64,000 bases of DNA from Acidimicrobiia bacterium (GTDB taxonomy: Bacteria > Actinomycetota > Acidimicrobiia > IMCC26256 > JAOSJM01). The notes beneath the pieces were generated by a model. The model was not told where the DNA came from and searched no databases. It saw only the letters and a program-made list of their open reading frames with translations. Both the position numbers and the translations under genes were made by a program. The stretch lies in NCBI GenBank assembly GCA_027494165.1, contig JAOSJM010000001.1:1178001-1242000 (forward strand), in the 5' to 3' direction. Positions 35,902 through 44,512 of this stretch are shown piece by piece. Positions within the stretch are counted from its first letter, which is position 1. Every line of letters starts with the position of its first letter.

Positions 35902-37446
35902 GTGGGGGTGACCGGGACCCCGGCGACCCCCGGCGCGACGGTGGCCGAGCGACGGTGGCTCCGCCCGGGCGCCGCGCTCGTCTCGGGGCTCCTGGTCGGG
36001 CTGGCCTTCCCGCCGTTCGATCTCGGCCCGCTGGTGCTCGTGGCCCTCGTCCCGCTGCTGTGGGCATGGCGCGACGCCGGGCCCCGCCGGGCGGCCTGGC
36101 TGGGCTTCCTCGCCGGCCTGGGCTTCTTCGGCGTGCTGCTCTCGTGGGCCTGGTACCTGGGCGCGGTGGCTCTCGTCCCGCTCGTGGGGATCATGGCGGC
36201 CACCTGGGCGCTCACCGGCCTCGGGGTCGGGCTGCTCGGACGGGTCGGCGTGCGGTCGGCGTGGGCGACCGCGGCGGTCTGGGTCCTCGTCGAGGGGCTC
36301 CGCGGCCGCTGGCCGCTCGGCGGGTTCCCGTGGGGTGAGGTCGGGGCCGCGCTCCACGACGTACCCACGGCTCGGGCGCTGGCGAGCTGGGGTGGTGTGC
36401 TCCTCGTCTCCTTCACGGTCGTCGCGGTCAACGGCTTCCTGGTGGAGCTGCTCCTCGCCGACCGGCCGGCCGGGACGTGGCGGGCTCCCGCCGCGGGGCT
36501 CGGGGTGCTGCTCGCGCTGACGCTGGTCGCCGGGATGGCCCGGGTCGAGGGTCGACCGTCCGGGACGCTGCGCTTCGCGCTCCTGCAGGGCAACGACCTC
36601 GATCGCGACCTGACGCCGGAGGAGGCTGACGCGCGGTACCTCCCCCGGAGCCACCTCCGGCTCGCCTCGACCCTCGAGGGCCCCTACGACCTCGTGGTGT
36701 TCCCCGAGTCCAGCCTGGACGCCGACCCGGAGCGGGACGCCGCCCTGCGCGCCGAGCTCGTGGCGGTCGGGGAGCGCCACGGTGCCGCCGTCCTCGTCAA
36801 CGCGGTCACCCGCGACGACGAGGGCGACGCCTTCAACACGAACCTGCTCTACGACCCGGGCGGACGTCTCCAGGGGACGTACGCGAAGCAGCACCTCGTG
36901 CCCTTCGGGGAGTACGTCCCGCTGCGCGACCACCTCGGCTTCATCCGGGAGCTCGAGCAGGTGCCGACCGACTACACCCCGGGGCCCGGCAACGTCGTGT
37001 TCGAGGTCGCCGGCCGCCGCGTCGGCACCATCATCTGCTTCGAGTCGGCCTTCGGCCCGCTCGTCCGGTCGGTCGTCCGCGACGGGGCCGAGGTCGTCGT
37101 CGTGAGCACGAACAACCGCTCCTACCGGCGCTCGGGCAACCCGGCCCAGCACCTCGCCCTCAGCCAGATGCGGGCGGCCGAGACGGGCCGCCCGGTGCTC
37201 CACGCCTCGATCTCGGGCATCACGGGTGTGATCGACGCCGAAGGCGACGTCCGGCAGACCACGTCGCTCTTCGAGAGCTCGGTCGTGACGGGGGAGGTGG
37301 TGACCACGACGGGTCGGACGCCCTACGTGCGCTACGGGTCGTGGATCCTCGTCCTGTCGGCACTGGTGGTCGTCGGCCTGGCCGGACGGGCACGGCTGCG
37401 AGGCCGCCGGCGGCGTGGGCCCGGGCTCGCGTCTCCGGGCCCCTAG
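35902..37446 (+). CDS. lnt: Apolipoprotein N-acyltransferase
   Basis: A 514-residue membrane enzyme that adds the third acyl chain to lipoproteins. Several N-terminal membrane helices (residues 20-210, including LVSGLLVGLAFPPFDLGPL) precede a nitrilase domain whose triad is readable. Glu is in VVFPESS near 271, Lys in YAKQHLVPFGEYVPLRD near 332, and Cys in IICFESAFG near 378. Length is normal. The GTG at 35902 is uncertain, since a GTG at 35941 would also leave the first helix. Lipoproteins in this window are candidate substrates. Confidence 0.92.
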   Translation: MGVTGTPATPGATVAERRWLRPGAALVSGLLVGLAFPPFDLGPLVLVALVPLLWAWRDAGPRRAAWLGFLAGLGFFGVLLSWAWYLGAVALVPLVGIMAATWALTGLGVGLLGRVGVRSAWATAAVWVLVEGLRGRWPLGGFPWGEVGAALHDVPTARALASWGGVLLVSFTVVAVNGFLVELLLADRPAGTWRAPAAGLGVLLALTLVAGMARVEGRPSGTLRFALLQGNDLDRDLTPEEADARYLPRSHLRLASTLEGPYDLVVFPESSLDADPERDAALRAELVAVGERHGAAVLVNAVTRDDEGDAFNTNLLYDPGGRLQGTYAKQHLVPFGEYVPLRDHLGFIRELEQVPTDYTPGPGNVVFEVAGRRVGTIICFESAFGPLVRSVVRDGAEVVVVSTNNRSYRRSGNPAQHLALSQMRAAETGRPVLHASISGITGVIDAEGDVRQTTSLFESSVVTGEVVTTTGRTPYVRYGSWILVLSALVVVGLAGRARLRGRRRRGPGLASPGP

Positions 37447-37477
37447 ACTCGTCGTGCCGGGTCGGAGGAGGTGCGCC

Positions 37478-38065
37478 GTGGACCCAGACACCCCCAGGTC
37501 CGTGCCGGACCGGGCCGTCGCCCTGCTCCTCTACGCGCCGGTCGGGGCCGCCCTCGCCACCCGCGACGCCCTGGCCGGCGCCGTCGGGCGCGCCGCGGAC
37601 CGGGGCGCAGCCGAGATCACCGCCCGACGGCTCCGGCTCCACGAGCGGATCGTGTTCGCCCGGGGGATGGGGCAGTTCACCGTCCACGTGGCGTTCCCGA
37701 AGCTTCGCGACCACCTGGCCGGCCGGCTCCGGGACACCGCCGGGGACACCTGTGGAGCGATCGGACGGCTCGTGCGGGGCCCGGCGGAGGAGCGGGCCGT
37801 GCCCACCGCCGCGACCGCACCGGGTGGCGTCCGGAGGGGGCCGGCGCCGGCGCCACCGCGGACGAACGGCGACTCCGTCCCCGCGGTCGACGCGCCCGCT
37901 GCGTCGTCGCTGCCGATCCCTGGCTACAACGAGCTCTCCGCGTCCCAGGTCGTGGAACGGCTCGAGGGTCTGACGCCGGCCGAGCTCGACCGCGTGCGCG
38001 CCTACGAGGGGGCGCGCCGGAGCCGCCGGACCATCCTCGGGAAGATCGACCAACTCAGCCGCTGA
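37478..38065 (+). CDS. Protein with actinobacterial IPGYNELSASQVV C-terminal domain
   Basis: A 195-residue protein with a strong GGAGGAGG site 8 bases before the GTG and a TAGACT box at 37444-37449. The N-terminal half is helical (LLLYAPVGAALATRDALAGAV). An Ala/Pro-rich linker follows, then a compact helical domain (IPGYNELSASQVVERLEGL, RVRAYEGARRSRRTILGKI) that recurs at the C-termini of many actinobacterial proteins. No catalytic motif is present; the domain is probably for protein interaction. Confidence 0.65.
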   Translation: MDPDTPRSVPDRAVALLLYAPVGAALATRDALAGAVGRAADRGAAEITARRLRLHERIVFARGMGQFTVHVAFPKLRDHLAGRLRDTAGDTCGAIGRLVRGPAEERAVPTAATAPGGVRRGPAPAPPRTNGDSVPAVDAPAASSLPIPGYNELSASQVVERLEGLTPAELDRVRAYEGARRSRRTILGKIDQLSR

Positions 38066-38069
38066 GCCG

Positions 38070-38537
38070 TTGGAAGCAGCGCGCGCCGCCGTCGCCTCCG
38101 ATCTCCCGCGCCTCGTCGCGCTGGCCCGAGAGCTCCGCGCGGAGCTCTCGGCGATGCGGGGAGGGGACCTGTGGGCCGCGCGCGAGCCCCAGCCCGAGCC
38201 GCTCGAGCGCTCCCTGGGCGCGCTGCTCGACGCCGACGACGCCGCCGTCGTCGTGGGCACGGTCGAGGGCGTCGTCGTGGGGTACGGGGTCGTGGTGGTC
38301 GAGGAGCTGCGGGACGGGCGGCGCGTCGGCGTGGTCACCGACCTGTTCGTCGAGCCGGCGGCCCGGAAGGTGGGGGTCGGGGAGGCCGTGGTGGGGGACC
38401 TGCTGTTGTTCAGCCGGGCCGCCGGCTGCGTCGGGGTCGACGGGATGGCCCTGCCCGGCCACCGCCAGGCCAAGACCTTCTTCGAGGGCGCCGGCTTCCA
38501 GGCCCGCGCGATCGTGATGCACCGGCCCCTCCGGTGA
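38070..38537 (+). CDS. GNAT-family acetyltransferase
   Basis: A 155-residue acetyl-CoA-dependent N-acetyltransferase. Motif A is represented by VVTDLFVEPAARKVGVGEAV near residues 90-110, with a C-terminal FFEGAGFQARAIVMHRPL strand-helix typical of the fold. It begins at a TTG (38070) five bases after the previous stop, and its TGA overlaps the GTG of the Nudix gene. The substrate is unknown. Confidence 0.8.
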   Translation: MEAARAAVASDLPRLVALARELRAELSAMRGGDLWAAREPQPEPLERSLGALLDADDAAVVVGTVEGVVVGYGVVVVEELRDGRRVGVVTDLFVEPAARKVGVGEAVVGDLLLFSRAAGCVGVDGMALPGHRQAKTFFEGAGFQARAIVMHRPLR

Positions 38538-38980
38538 CCGTGCCCACGGTGGCCGTGGGAGGGGTCGCCGTCCGGGACGGCGAGATCCTCCTCGTCCGGA
38601 GGGGACGCGGGCCGGCGGCCGGCGAGTGGTCCGTGCCCGGGGGCCGGGTCGCCTTCGGCGAGGACCTCCGGACGGCGGTCGTGCGCGAGGTCGCGGAGGA
38701 GACCGGCCTCGACGTCGTGGTCGTGCGCTTCCTCGGCTGGGTCGAGCGGTTCGGTACCGAGCCGAACCCCCATCACTTCGTGATCCTCGACTTCCTCGTC
38801 GCCCCGCTCGACCCCGACCGGGCACCGGTCGCCGGCGACGACGCCGTCGAGGTTCGCTGGGTCGCCCTCGACCGGCTCGACGAGCTCCGGCTCGTCGAGG
38901 GGCTGGCGGAGTTCCTGGAGGACGTGGGCGTCCTCGGCCCGCCGCCGCCCGGTGTCGTGCGCGCCGACCCGGATCGCTGA
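38534..38980 (+). CDS. Nudix hydrolase
   Basis: A 148-residue pyrophosphohydrolase. The full Nudix box is present as GGRVAFGEDLRTAVVREVAE followed by ETGLDV near residues 38-60, giving the REVAEE metal site. The fold begins VAVGGVAVRDGEILLVRRGRG. It could hydrolyse oxidised nucleotides, ADP-ribose or NADH; the sequence does not decide. GTG start overlapping the acetyltransferase stop. Confidence 0.87.
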   Translation: MTVPTVAVGGVAVRDGEILLVRRGRGPAAGEWSVPGGRVAFGEDLRTAVVREVAEETGLDVVVVRFLGWVERFGTEPNPHHFVILDFLVAPLDPDRAPVAGDDAVEVRWVALDRLDELRLVEGLAEFLEDVGVLGPPPPGVVRADPDR

Positions 38981-39015
38981 GCGCGACCGAGCGATCCTGT
39001 TCGAACCTTCACGCC

Positions 39016-39021
39016 TAGCCT
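39016..39021 (+). promoter_or_regulatory. -10 box TAGCCT before the lipoprotein gene
   Basis: TAGCCT ends 9 bases before the ATG at 39031, with no ribosome site in the gap. Confidence 0.45.
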
Positions 39022-39030
39022 GGGGCGACC

Positions 39031-40123
39031 ATGACCTTTCGGGCGATCGGTGTGCTCGCGCTCGCCGCCTCCGTGGCGACCCTCGGCGGCTGCTCCCCGG
39101 GGGGCCGCGAGGGCGACCACACCGTGCCGCCCGCGGCGTCCTCCGGGGCGACCCGTTGGGGCTTCACCCCGTTCCCCGCCAGCCTCGACCAGGCGGGCCT
39201 GGAGCGCGCCTACGCCGTGATCGAGAGCGACGCGAACCTCGTCGCCCACCACTTCGACCACGGGATCCCCTGGGAGGCGCTCATCGAGGGCCGCGAGCTC
39301 CCGGACACGCTCCGTGGCGACCTCGGGTACCGACGCCGCTGGGACGACGCGCACCCGCAGTGGACCGTGTACGTGGCGACGAGCCTCCTCGACGTCGCCC
39401 GGCGGGGGTGGCAGGGGGTGGCCGGGCGAGCAGCGCCCACCCGGGATGTCCACGTTCGCCGATCCCCGGGTCCGGGAGGGGGCCAAGGCCTGGGTGCGAC
39501 TCCTGGTCGACGAGCTCCGGCCCGACTACCTCAACGCCTCGGTCGAGATGAACCTGTACGCCGACGCGGCACCCGGGGACTACCCGAACCTCGTGTCGCT
39601 CTACCGGGAGATCCGCGCCGAGGTGAAGGCCGAGCACCCGGACCTGCCCGTCTTCCCGTCCTTCCAGCTCGAGCAACTCGACGACCTCGAGCCCGTCCGG
39701 GAGGTCCTCGACGCGGCGGACCTCGTGGCGATCTCGACCTATCCGGTGATCCGGGCCGCCCCGGGCGTCCCGCCCGAGACCCGCTACGACGACCTGGCGG
39801 GCCTCGGGAGACCGCTCGCCGTCGTCGAGACCGGCTTCCCGGCCTTCCCGGTCGAGGGGGCGGGCACGACGCTCGACGTCGATCCAGGGGCGCAGGCGGC
39901 CTACGTGGAGTGGCTCGGCCGGAGGGCCGCGACGCCGGGCCTCGAGCTCGTCGTGTGGTTCTTCCCGTACGACCTACCGGCCGACCTGCCCGTTCCCGAC
40001 GAGGTCGCCGACGTCACCGTGGTCTTCGAGCACATGGGGTTGCTCGACACCTCGGGCCGGGAGCGCCCGGCCCTCGACGCCTGGCGACGAGCCCGGGCCG
40101 GCGCGGATCCGGAGGGCCCATAA
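39031..40123 (+). CDS. Secreted lipoprotein, TIM-barrel glycosidase-like (frameshift)
   Basis: About 363 residues after correction. The signal peptide ends in a lipobox (ATLGGCSPGG), so it should be lipid-anchored outside the cell. The body resembles a clan-A glycoside hydrolase barrel: WGFTPFPASL at the first strand, YLNASVEMN with a possible acid/base Glu at strand 4, AISTYPV at strand 6, and VVETGFPAFP with a possible nucleophile Glu at strand 7. One extra G near 39424-39426 breaks the frame; removing it joins WQGVAG to EQRPPGMSTFADP. Substrate unknown; the family is assigned from motif positions only. Confidence 0.7.
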
Positions 40124-40321
40124 GCTTCGTTATGTCACTTCGATTCGGGATCGCTCCGGGGTCGCGCCACCCCACCGCCATCCCGGCGAGCCGGGCTGCT
40201 GGACGTCGTCATGCGTCGCGCTGCCAAGCTCGACGCTCCCGACGACCCGCCACGATCTCCATGCGCGTCCCGCTCGATCGGTCACGGTCGGGTCATCGCG
40301 CCAGCGCGCGCCGACTCCAGT

Positions 40322-40350
40322 TTGACGCATCTTCGCTGCTGCAAGATAAG
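40322..40350 (+). promoter_or_regulatory. Canonical promoter of the AAA ATPase gene
   Basis: TTGACG (40322-40327) and GATAAG (40345-40350) are separated by 17 bases, a sigma-70-type promoter unlike the -10-only promoters elsewhere here. The ATG at 40380 is 29 bases downstream of the -10, with AAGG as a weak ribosome site. The region 40124-40379 has more AT than its surroundings and no gene that I can support. Confidence 0.6.
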
Positions 40351-40379
40351 ACCCATAAGACGGAGTAAGGTCGGTAGAG

Positions 40380-41549
40380 ATGGACGAGGTCAACAACCCC
40401 TACCGCCCCGGCGCCGGTACCAGCCCACCCGCTCTCCCGGGGCGCGACGAGCTCATCGATCACTTCGGTCGTACGCTCCGCAGAGCCCGTGCGCGCCGGC
40501 CCGGAAAGAGCATCATGCCGATCGGGCTGCGCGGCGTTGGCAAGACGGTGCTGCTCAACCGCTTCACCGAGATCGCCGAGCGCGAGGGCTTCTCCGTCGG
40601 GTTCATCGAGGCACGCGAATCCGGGGATTTCGTGTCCCTGCTGGCGAACCGAGTGCGCAAGATCCTTCTCGCACTCGACAACGAACGGAGGACCGCCAAG
40701 GTCCTCAAGGCCCTCCGGGTGCTCAAGACCTTCTCGCTCCAGCTTCCCGACGGCGCGCGAATCGCGCTCGACGTCGACGCCCTGGCCGGAGCGGCGGACA
40801 GCGGGGACCTCGCGGAGGACATCACCGATCTGCTCGTCACCGCTGGCGAGGCCGCCATGGAGCGCTCGAGCGGGATCCTGCTCGCCGTCGACGAGGTGCA
40901 ATACCTCACCGCGGCAGAGCTGGGAGCTCTGATCACCGCCGTTCACCGCGCGACGCAGCGCGACCTGCCCGTGGTCGTGGTCGGGGCGGGCCTTCCTCAG
41001 CTACCGGGTCTGGCCCGAGAGGCAAAGTCCTACGCCGAGCGCCTCTTCGAGTTCCCCGAGATCGGATCCCTGACCGTCGCCGACGCGACCGCCGCCATCG
41101 TCGTCCCCGCCAACGAGCTGGGCGTCGACTTCGCAGACGACGCGGTCGACATGATCGTCGGAGCCTCGCGCGGCTATCCCTACTTCCTCCAGGAGTGGGG
41201 CTACCACACGTGGAATGCCGCGGACTCGAGCCCCATCAAGCGTCGAGTCGTCGAGACGGTCACGCCCCGGGTGGTCTCCCACCTCGACGACAACTTCTTC
41301 CTCGTCCGGTTCGACCGGCTGACTCCGAAAGAGAAGAGCTACCTCCGGGCCATGGCCGAGCTCGGACCCGGACCACATCGCTCGGGCGACATCGCCGCAC
41401 GACTCGGGGTCCGGGTCGAGTCGGTCGGACCTCGCCGCAGCGCGCTCATCGCCAAGGGCATGATCTACAGCCCGGCCCACGGCGACACAGCGTTCACCGT
41501 GCCCCTGTTCGACGAGTTCCTGAAGCGGACGATCCCCGACGAAGTGTGA
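40380..41549 (+). CDS. AAA_16/ORC-Cdc6-like ATPase with winged-helix tail
   Basis: A 389-residue P-loop ATPase. An N-terminal LPGRDELI box and Walker A GLRGVGKTVLLN near residues 50-60 are followed by Walker B GILLAVDEVQYL near 165. The sensor region SLTVADATAAIVVPANELGV and a C-terminal winged-helix segment (HRSGDIAARLGVRVESVGPRR) complete it. It has its own canonical promoter and less extreme codon bias than its neighbours (more ATC/AAG and weak third positions). It stands alone, tail-to-tail with gcvPB, which suggests acquisition. Such ATPases often appear singly in variable regions; no defence or partition partner is present, so no function is claimed. Confidence 0.78.
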   Translation: MDEVNNPYRPGAGTSPPALPGRDELIDHFGRTLRRARARRPGKSIMPIGLRGVGKTVLLNRFTEIAEREGFSVGFIEARESGDFVSLLANRVRKILLALDNERRTAKVLKALRVLKTFSLQLPDGARIALDVDALAGAADSGDLAEDITDLLVTAGEAAMERSSGILLAVDEVQYLTAAELGALITAVHRATQRDLPVVVVGAGLPQLPGLAREAKSYAERLFEFPEIGSLTVADATAAIVVPANELGVDFADDAVDMIVGASRGYPYFLQEWGYHTWNAADSSPIKRRVVETVTPRVVSHLDDNFFLVRFDRLTPKEKSYLRAMAELGPGPHRSGDIAARLGVRVESVGPRRSALIAKGMIYSPAHGDTAFTVPLFDEFLKRTIPDEV

Positions 41550-41565
41550 GTCGGGGCCCCCGGCC

Positions 41566-43083
41566 TCACGGCTCCCAGCGCAACCGGAGGCGCTTCGCCG
41601 CCTGGACCTCGTCGACCCGGCCCACCGGGGTCGTGCGGGGCGCCGACGCGGCGGCGCTCCCGTCGGCCCGGGCCTCGGCCACGACCCGGGTCAGCGCCTC
41701 GGCCATCGCCTCGACGGTCTGGGGGCTCTCGGTCTCGGTCGGCTCGATCATCAGGGCCTCGTCGACGATGAGCGGGAAGTACATCGTCGGCGGGTGGAAC
41801 CCCTCCTCGATGAACCGCTTGGCGAGGTCGAGGGCCCGGACGCCTGCCTCCCTGCGCAGCGCGGCCGCCGAGGCCACGAACTCGTGCATGCAGGGCTCGT
41901 CGTAGGGGACGTCGAGGACGTCACGGAGGCGCTCCCGGAGGTACCGGGCGTTGAGGACCGCCCCGTCGGCGACCCGTCGCAGGCCGTCGCCTCCCGTGAG
42001 GAGGAGGTAGGTGTAGGCGCGCACGAGCGCGAGGGCGTTGCCGTGCCAGCTGTGGATCCGCCCGATCGACCGCTCCGGGACCTCCCAGCGGAAGCCGTCC
42101 GGGCCCTCCACCGGCCGGGGCCCGGGGAGGAACGGCACGAGGCGCTCGGCGACGGCCACCGGCCCCGAACCGGGCCCTCCCCCTCCGTGCGGCACGGCGA
42201 ACGTCTTGTGCAGGTTCAGGTGGACGATGTCGAAGCCCATGTCCCCGGGCCGCACGACCCCGAGGATGGCGTTGAGGTTGGCGCCGTCGTAGTACAGCAG
42301 GCCCCCGGCCCCGTGGACGAGCGACGCGATCTCGACGATGTCGGTCTCGAAGAGGCCGAGGGTGTTGGGGTTGGTGAGCATCAGCCCCGCCACGTCCTCG
42401 TCCACGAGGCCCCGCAGGGCCTCGAGGTCCACGAGGCCGCGCCGGTCGGTGGGCACCTCCACGACCTCGAAGCCGGCCAGCGTCACCGAGGCCGGGTTGG
42501 TGCCGTGGGCCGAGTCGGGGATCAGGACCCGGCGGCGGGGCCGGCCCCGGGCCGCGTGCCACGCCCGCATGAGGAGCAGCCCGGTGAGCTCGCCCTGGGC
42601 CCCGGCCGCGGGCTGGAGCGTGGCCGCGGCCATGCCCGTGACCCGACAGAGCACGTCCTCGAGCGCCGCCATGAGACCCAGCCAGCCCTGGACCTGCTCG
42701 GCGGGCTGGGCCGGGTGGCACCGGGCGAGCGCGGGGAGCGCGCTCGTGACGTCGCAGACCTTCGGGTTGTACTTCATCGTGCAGGAGCCGAGCGGGTACG
42801 CGCCGAGGTCCACCGAGTAGTTCCGGGCGGTCAGCCGGGTCACGTGGGCCACGAGGTCGCGCTCGGACACCTCGGGGAGGGCCGGCGGCTCCGGGGCCAG
42901 GTGCCCGGCCGGGACGAGCTCCTCGGGATCCCACTCGGGCACCCCCGTCTCGCGGAAGCTCCACGCCCGCCGCCCCGGCGACGAGAGCTCGAAGACCGTC
43001 GGCTCGGGCCGGTCCCCCAGGACCGGCGCCGACCGGGCCTGACCCCCGCCCGGACCGCCCAGGAGCTCCGGAACCGCGCCCAT
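41566..43083 (-). CDS. gcvPB: Glycine dehydrogenase (decarboxylating) subunit 2
   Basis: The 505-residue PLP-binding half of the P-protein of the glycine cleavage system. The PLP lysine lies in VHLNLHKTFAVPHGGGGPG near residue 290, with SAHGTNPASV and YDGANLNAI before it. MKYNPK near residue 98 is a family signature. Its ATG shares a base with the gcvPA stop, as expected for the two-subunit form. The N-terminal 30 residues are Gly/Pro-rich. The complex oxidatively decarboxylates glycine with GcvH and GcvT, supplying methylene-tetrahydrofolate used by ThyX. Confidence 0.93.
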   Translation of the reverse strand: MGAVPELLGGPGGGQARSAPVLGDRPEPTVFELSSPGRRAWSFRETGVPEWDPEELVPAGHLAPEPPALPEVSERDLVAHVTRLTARNYSVDLGAYPLGSCTMKYNPKVCDVTSALPALARCHPAQPAEQVQGWLGLMAALEDVLCRVTGMAAATLQPAAGAQGELTGLLLMRAWHAARGRPRRRVLIPDSAHGTNPASVTLAGFEVVEVPTDRRGLVDLEALRGLVDEDVAGLMLTNPNTLGLFETDIVEIASLVHGAGGLLYYDGANLNAILGVVRPGDMGFDIVHLNLHKTFAVPHGGGGPGSGPVAVAERLVPFLPGPRPVEGPDGFRWEVPERSIGRIHSWHGNALALVRAYTYLLLTGGDGLRRVADGAVLNARYLRERLRDVLDVPYDEPCMHEFVASAAALRREAGVRALDLAKRFIEEGFHPPTMYFPLIVDEALMIEPTETESPQTVEAMAEALTRVVAEARADGSAAASAPRTTPVGRVDEVQAAKRLRLRWEP

Positions 43084-44417
43084 CACCTCACCGCCTTCTC
43101 GAACGCCGCCGCGAAGTCGTCGATCTCCTCCCGGCGGCGCGTCTCGGTCACCGTCACCAGGATCGACTCCCCCAGCTCGGGGTAGTCCTCCCCCACCGGG
43201 ACGCCGCCCAGGTACCCGGCCTCGGCCAGCCGCTCGAGCACCAGCCGGGCCGGCCGGGGCACCCGGACCGGCGCCTCGTAGAGCGTCGGGGCCTCGATGG
43301 CCGGCTCCACCCCCGGGATCCGCAGGAGCTGCTCCCGGGCGTACCGGGCTCCCCGGGCGCACCGCAGGGCGAGCTCGCGCAGGCCCGCCGGACCGAGCCA
43401 CGAGAGGTGGATGGCCGCGGCCACGGCCACGAGCGTCTGGTTCGTGCAGACGTTCGACGACGCCTCGGCCCGCCGGATGTGCTGCTCGCGGGTGGAGAGC
43501 GTGAGCACGTAGGAACGCCGGTCCTCGGTGTCGACGGTCTCCCCACGAGCCGTCCCGGGAGCCACCGGCGCACCCACGGGGCCCGGCGGCACGCGAAGAG
43601 GCCCACGTAGGGACCCCCGAACGCCAGCGGGGTACCGAAGGGCTGCCCCTCCCCCACGGCCACGTCGGCCCCCAGCTCGCCGACGGGGCGCAGCAGCCCG
43701 GCCGCCACGGGATCGGCCGCGGCGACGAGCAGGGCCCCCGCCCCGCGGGCCCGCCGGGCGGCGTCCTCCACGTCCTCGAAGGCACCCAGGGCGTTCGGGT
43801 GCGCGACGAGGAGCGCCGCGGGCTCGCCCAGGTCGTCGGGCCACGACGTGCGACCGCCGTCGAGCGGGGCCTCCCGCACCTCCACGCGGGGACCCAGGAG
43901 CGTCGAGATCACGGCCCGCCAGTGGGGGTGCACGCCGGCCGAGACCCACACGACCGACCGGCCGGTGGCCGCCGCCGCCAGGCTCAACCCCTCCGCGGCC
44001 GCGGAGGCCCCGTCGTAGAGCGAGGCGTTGGCGACGTCCATCCCGGTGAGGGCACAGACGAGGGTCTGGTACTCGAAGAGCGCCTGGAGCACCCCCTGGG
44101 CGAGCTCCGGCTGGTAGGGCGTGTAGCTCGTGACGAGCTCGCTGCGGGAGGCGAGCGCCGTGACCGCGGCCGGGAGCTCGTGCTCGTACGCGCCGTAGCC
44201 CGCGAAGCACACGAGGTCTCCGGCGGCGGACCGGTTCCCGGCGGCGAGGTCCTCGACGGCGCGCAGCGCGTCGGCCTCGGCCAGCCCGTCGGGGGAGGTC
44301 GAGCCCGCCCGCCAGGCGGACGGCCGCCGGGACGTGGGCGAACAGGTCGTCGAGGCGCTCGAGGCCGAGGAAGGCCAGCATGGCCTCGATCTCGGCGGGC
44401 GTGTGCGGGACGTGCAT
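43083..44417 (-). CDS. gcvPA: Glycine dehydrogenase (decarboxylating) subunit 1 (two frameshifts)
   Basis: The non-PLP half of the P-protein, 444 residues after correction. It starts HVPHTPAEIEAMLAFLGL at an ATG with GGAGGGAG 7 bases upstream. CFAGYGAYEHELPAAV, SYTPYQPELAQGVLQALFEYQ and SLYDGASAAAEG are diagnostic. The frame breaks at an extra base in the C/G5 run near 44291-44295 and at a missing base in the 4-base run at 43551-43554; correction joins LPGRLVG to ETVDTEDRRSYVLTLSTREQ. It is co-translated with gcvPB. Confidence 0.88.
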   Translation of the reverse strand: MHVPHTPAEIEAMLAFLGLERLDDLFAHVPAAVRLAGGLDLPRRAGRGRRAARRRGPRRREPVRRRRPRVLRGLRRVRARAPGRGHGARLPQRARHELHALPAGARPGGAPGALRVPDPRLCPHRDGRRQRLALRRGLRGRGGVEPGGGGHRPVGRVGLGRRAPPLAGRDLDAPGSPRGGAGGPARRRSHVVARRPGRARGAPRRAPERPGCLRGRGGRRPAGPRGGGPARRRGRSRGGRAAAPRRRAGGRRGRGGGAALRYPAGVRGSLRGPLRVPPGPVGAPVAPGTARGETVDTEDRRSYVLTLSTREQHIRRAEASSNVCTNQTLVAVAAAIHLSWLGPAGLRELALRCARGARYAREQLLRIPGVEPAIEAPTLYEAPVRVPRPARLVLERLAEAGYLGGVPVGEDYPELGESILVTVTETRRREEIDDFAAAFEKAVR

Positions 44418-44512
44418 CGGCTCCCTCCGTGGTCGCCTCATCTTCGCGGAACCGGGCCGTGCGGCGCGGGACGCGTGCAGGAACGCGTGCGGAACGCATG
44501 CGGAACGCCGCC

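Noticed and set aside
40380-41549. Defence system around the AAA ATPase
   Set aside because: No partner nuclease, toxin, reverse transcriptase or methylase is adjacent; neighbours are a lipoprotein and glycine cleavage genes.
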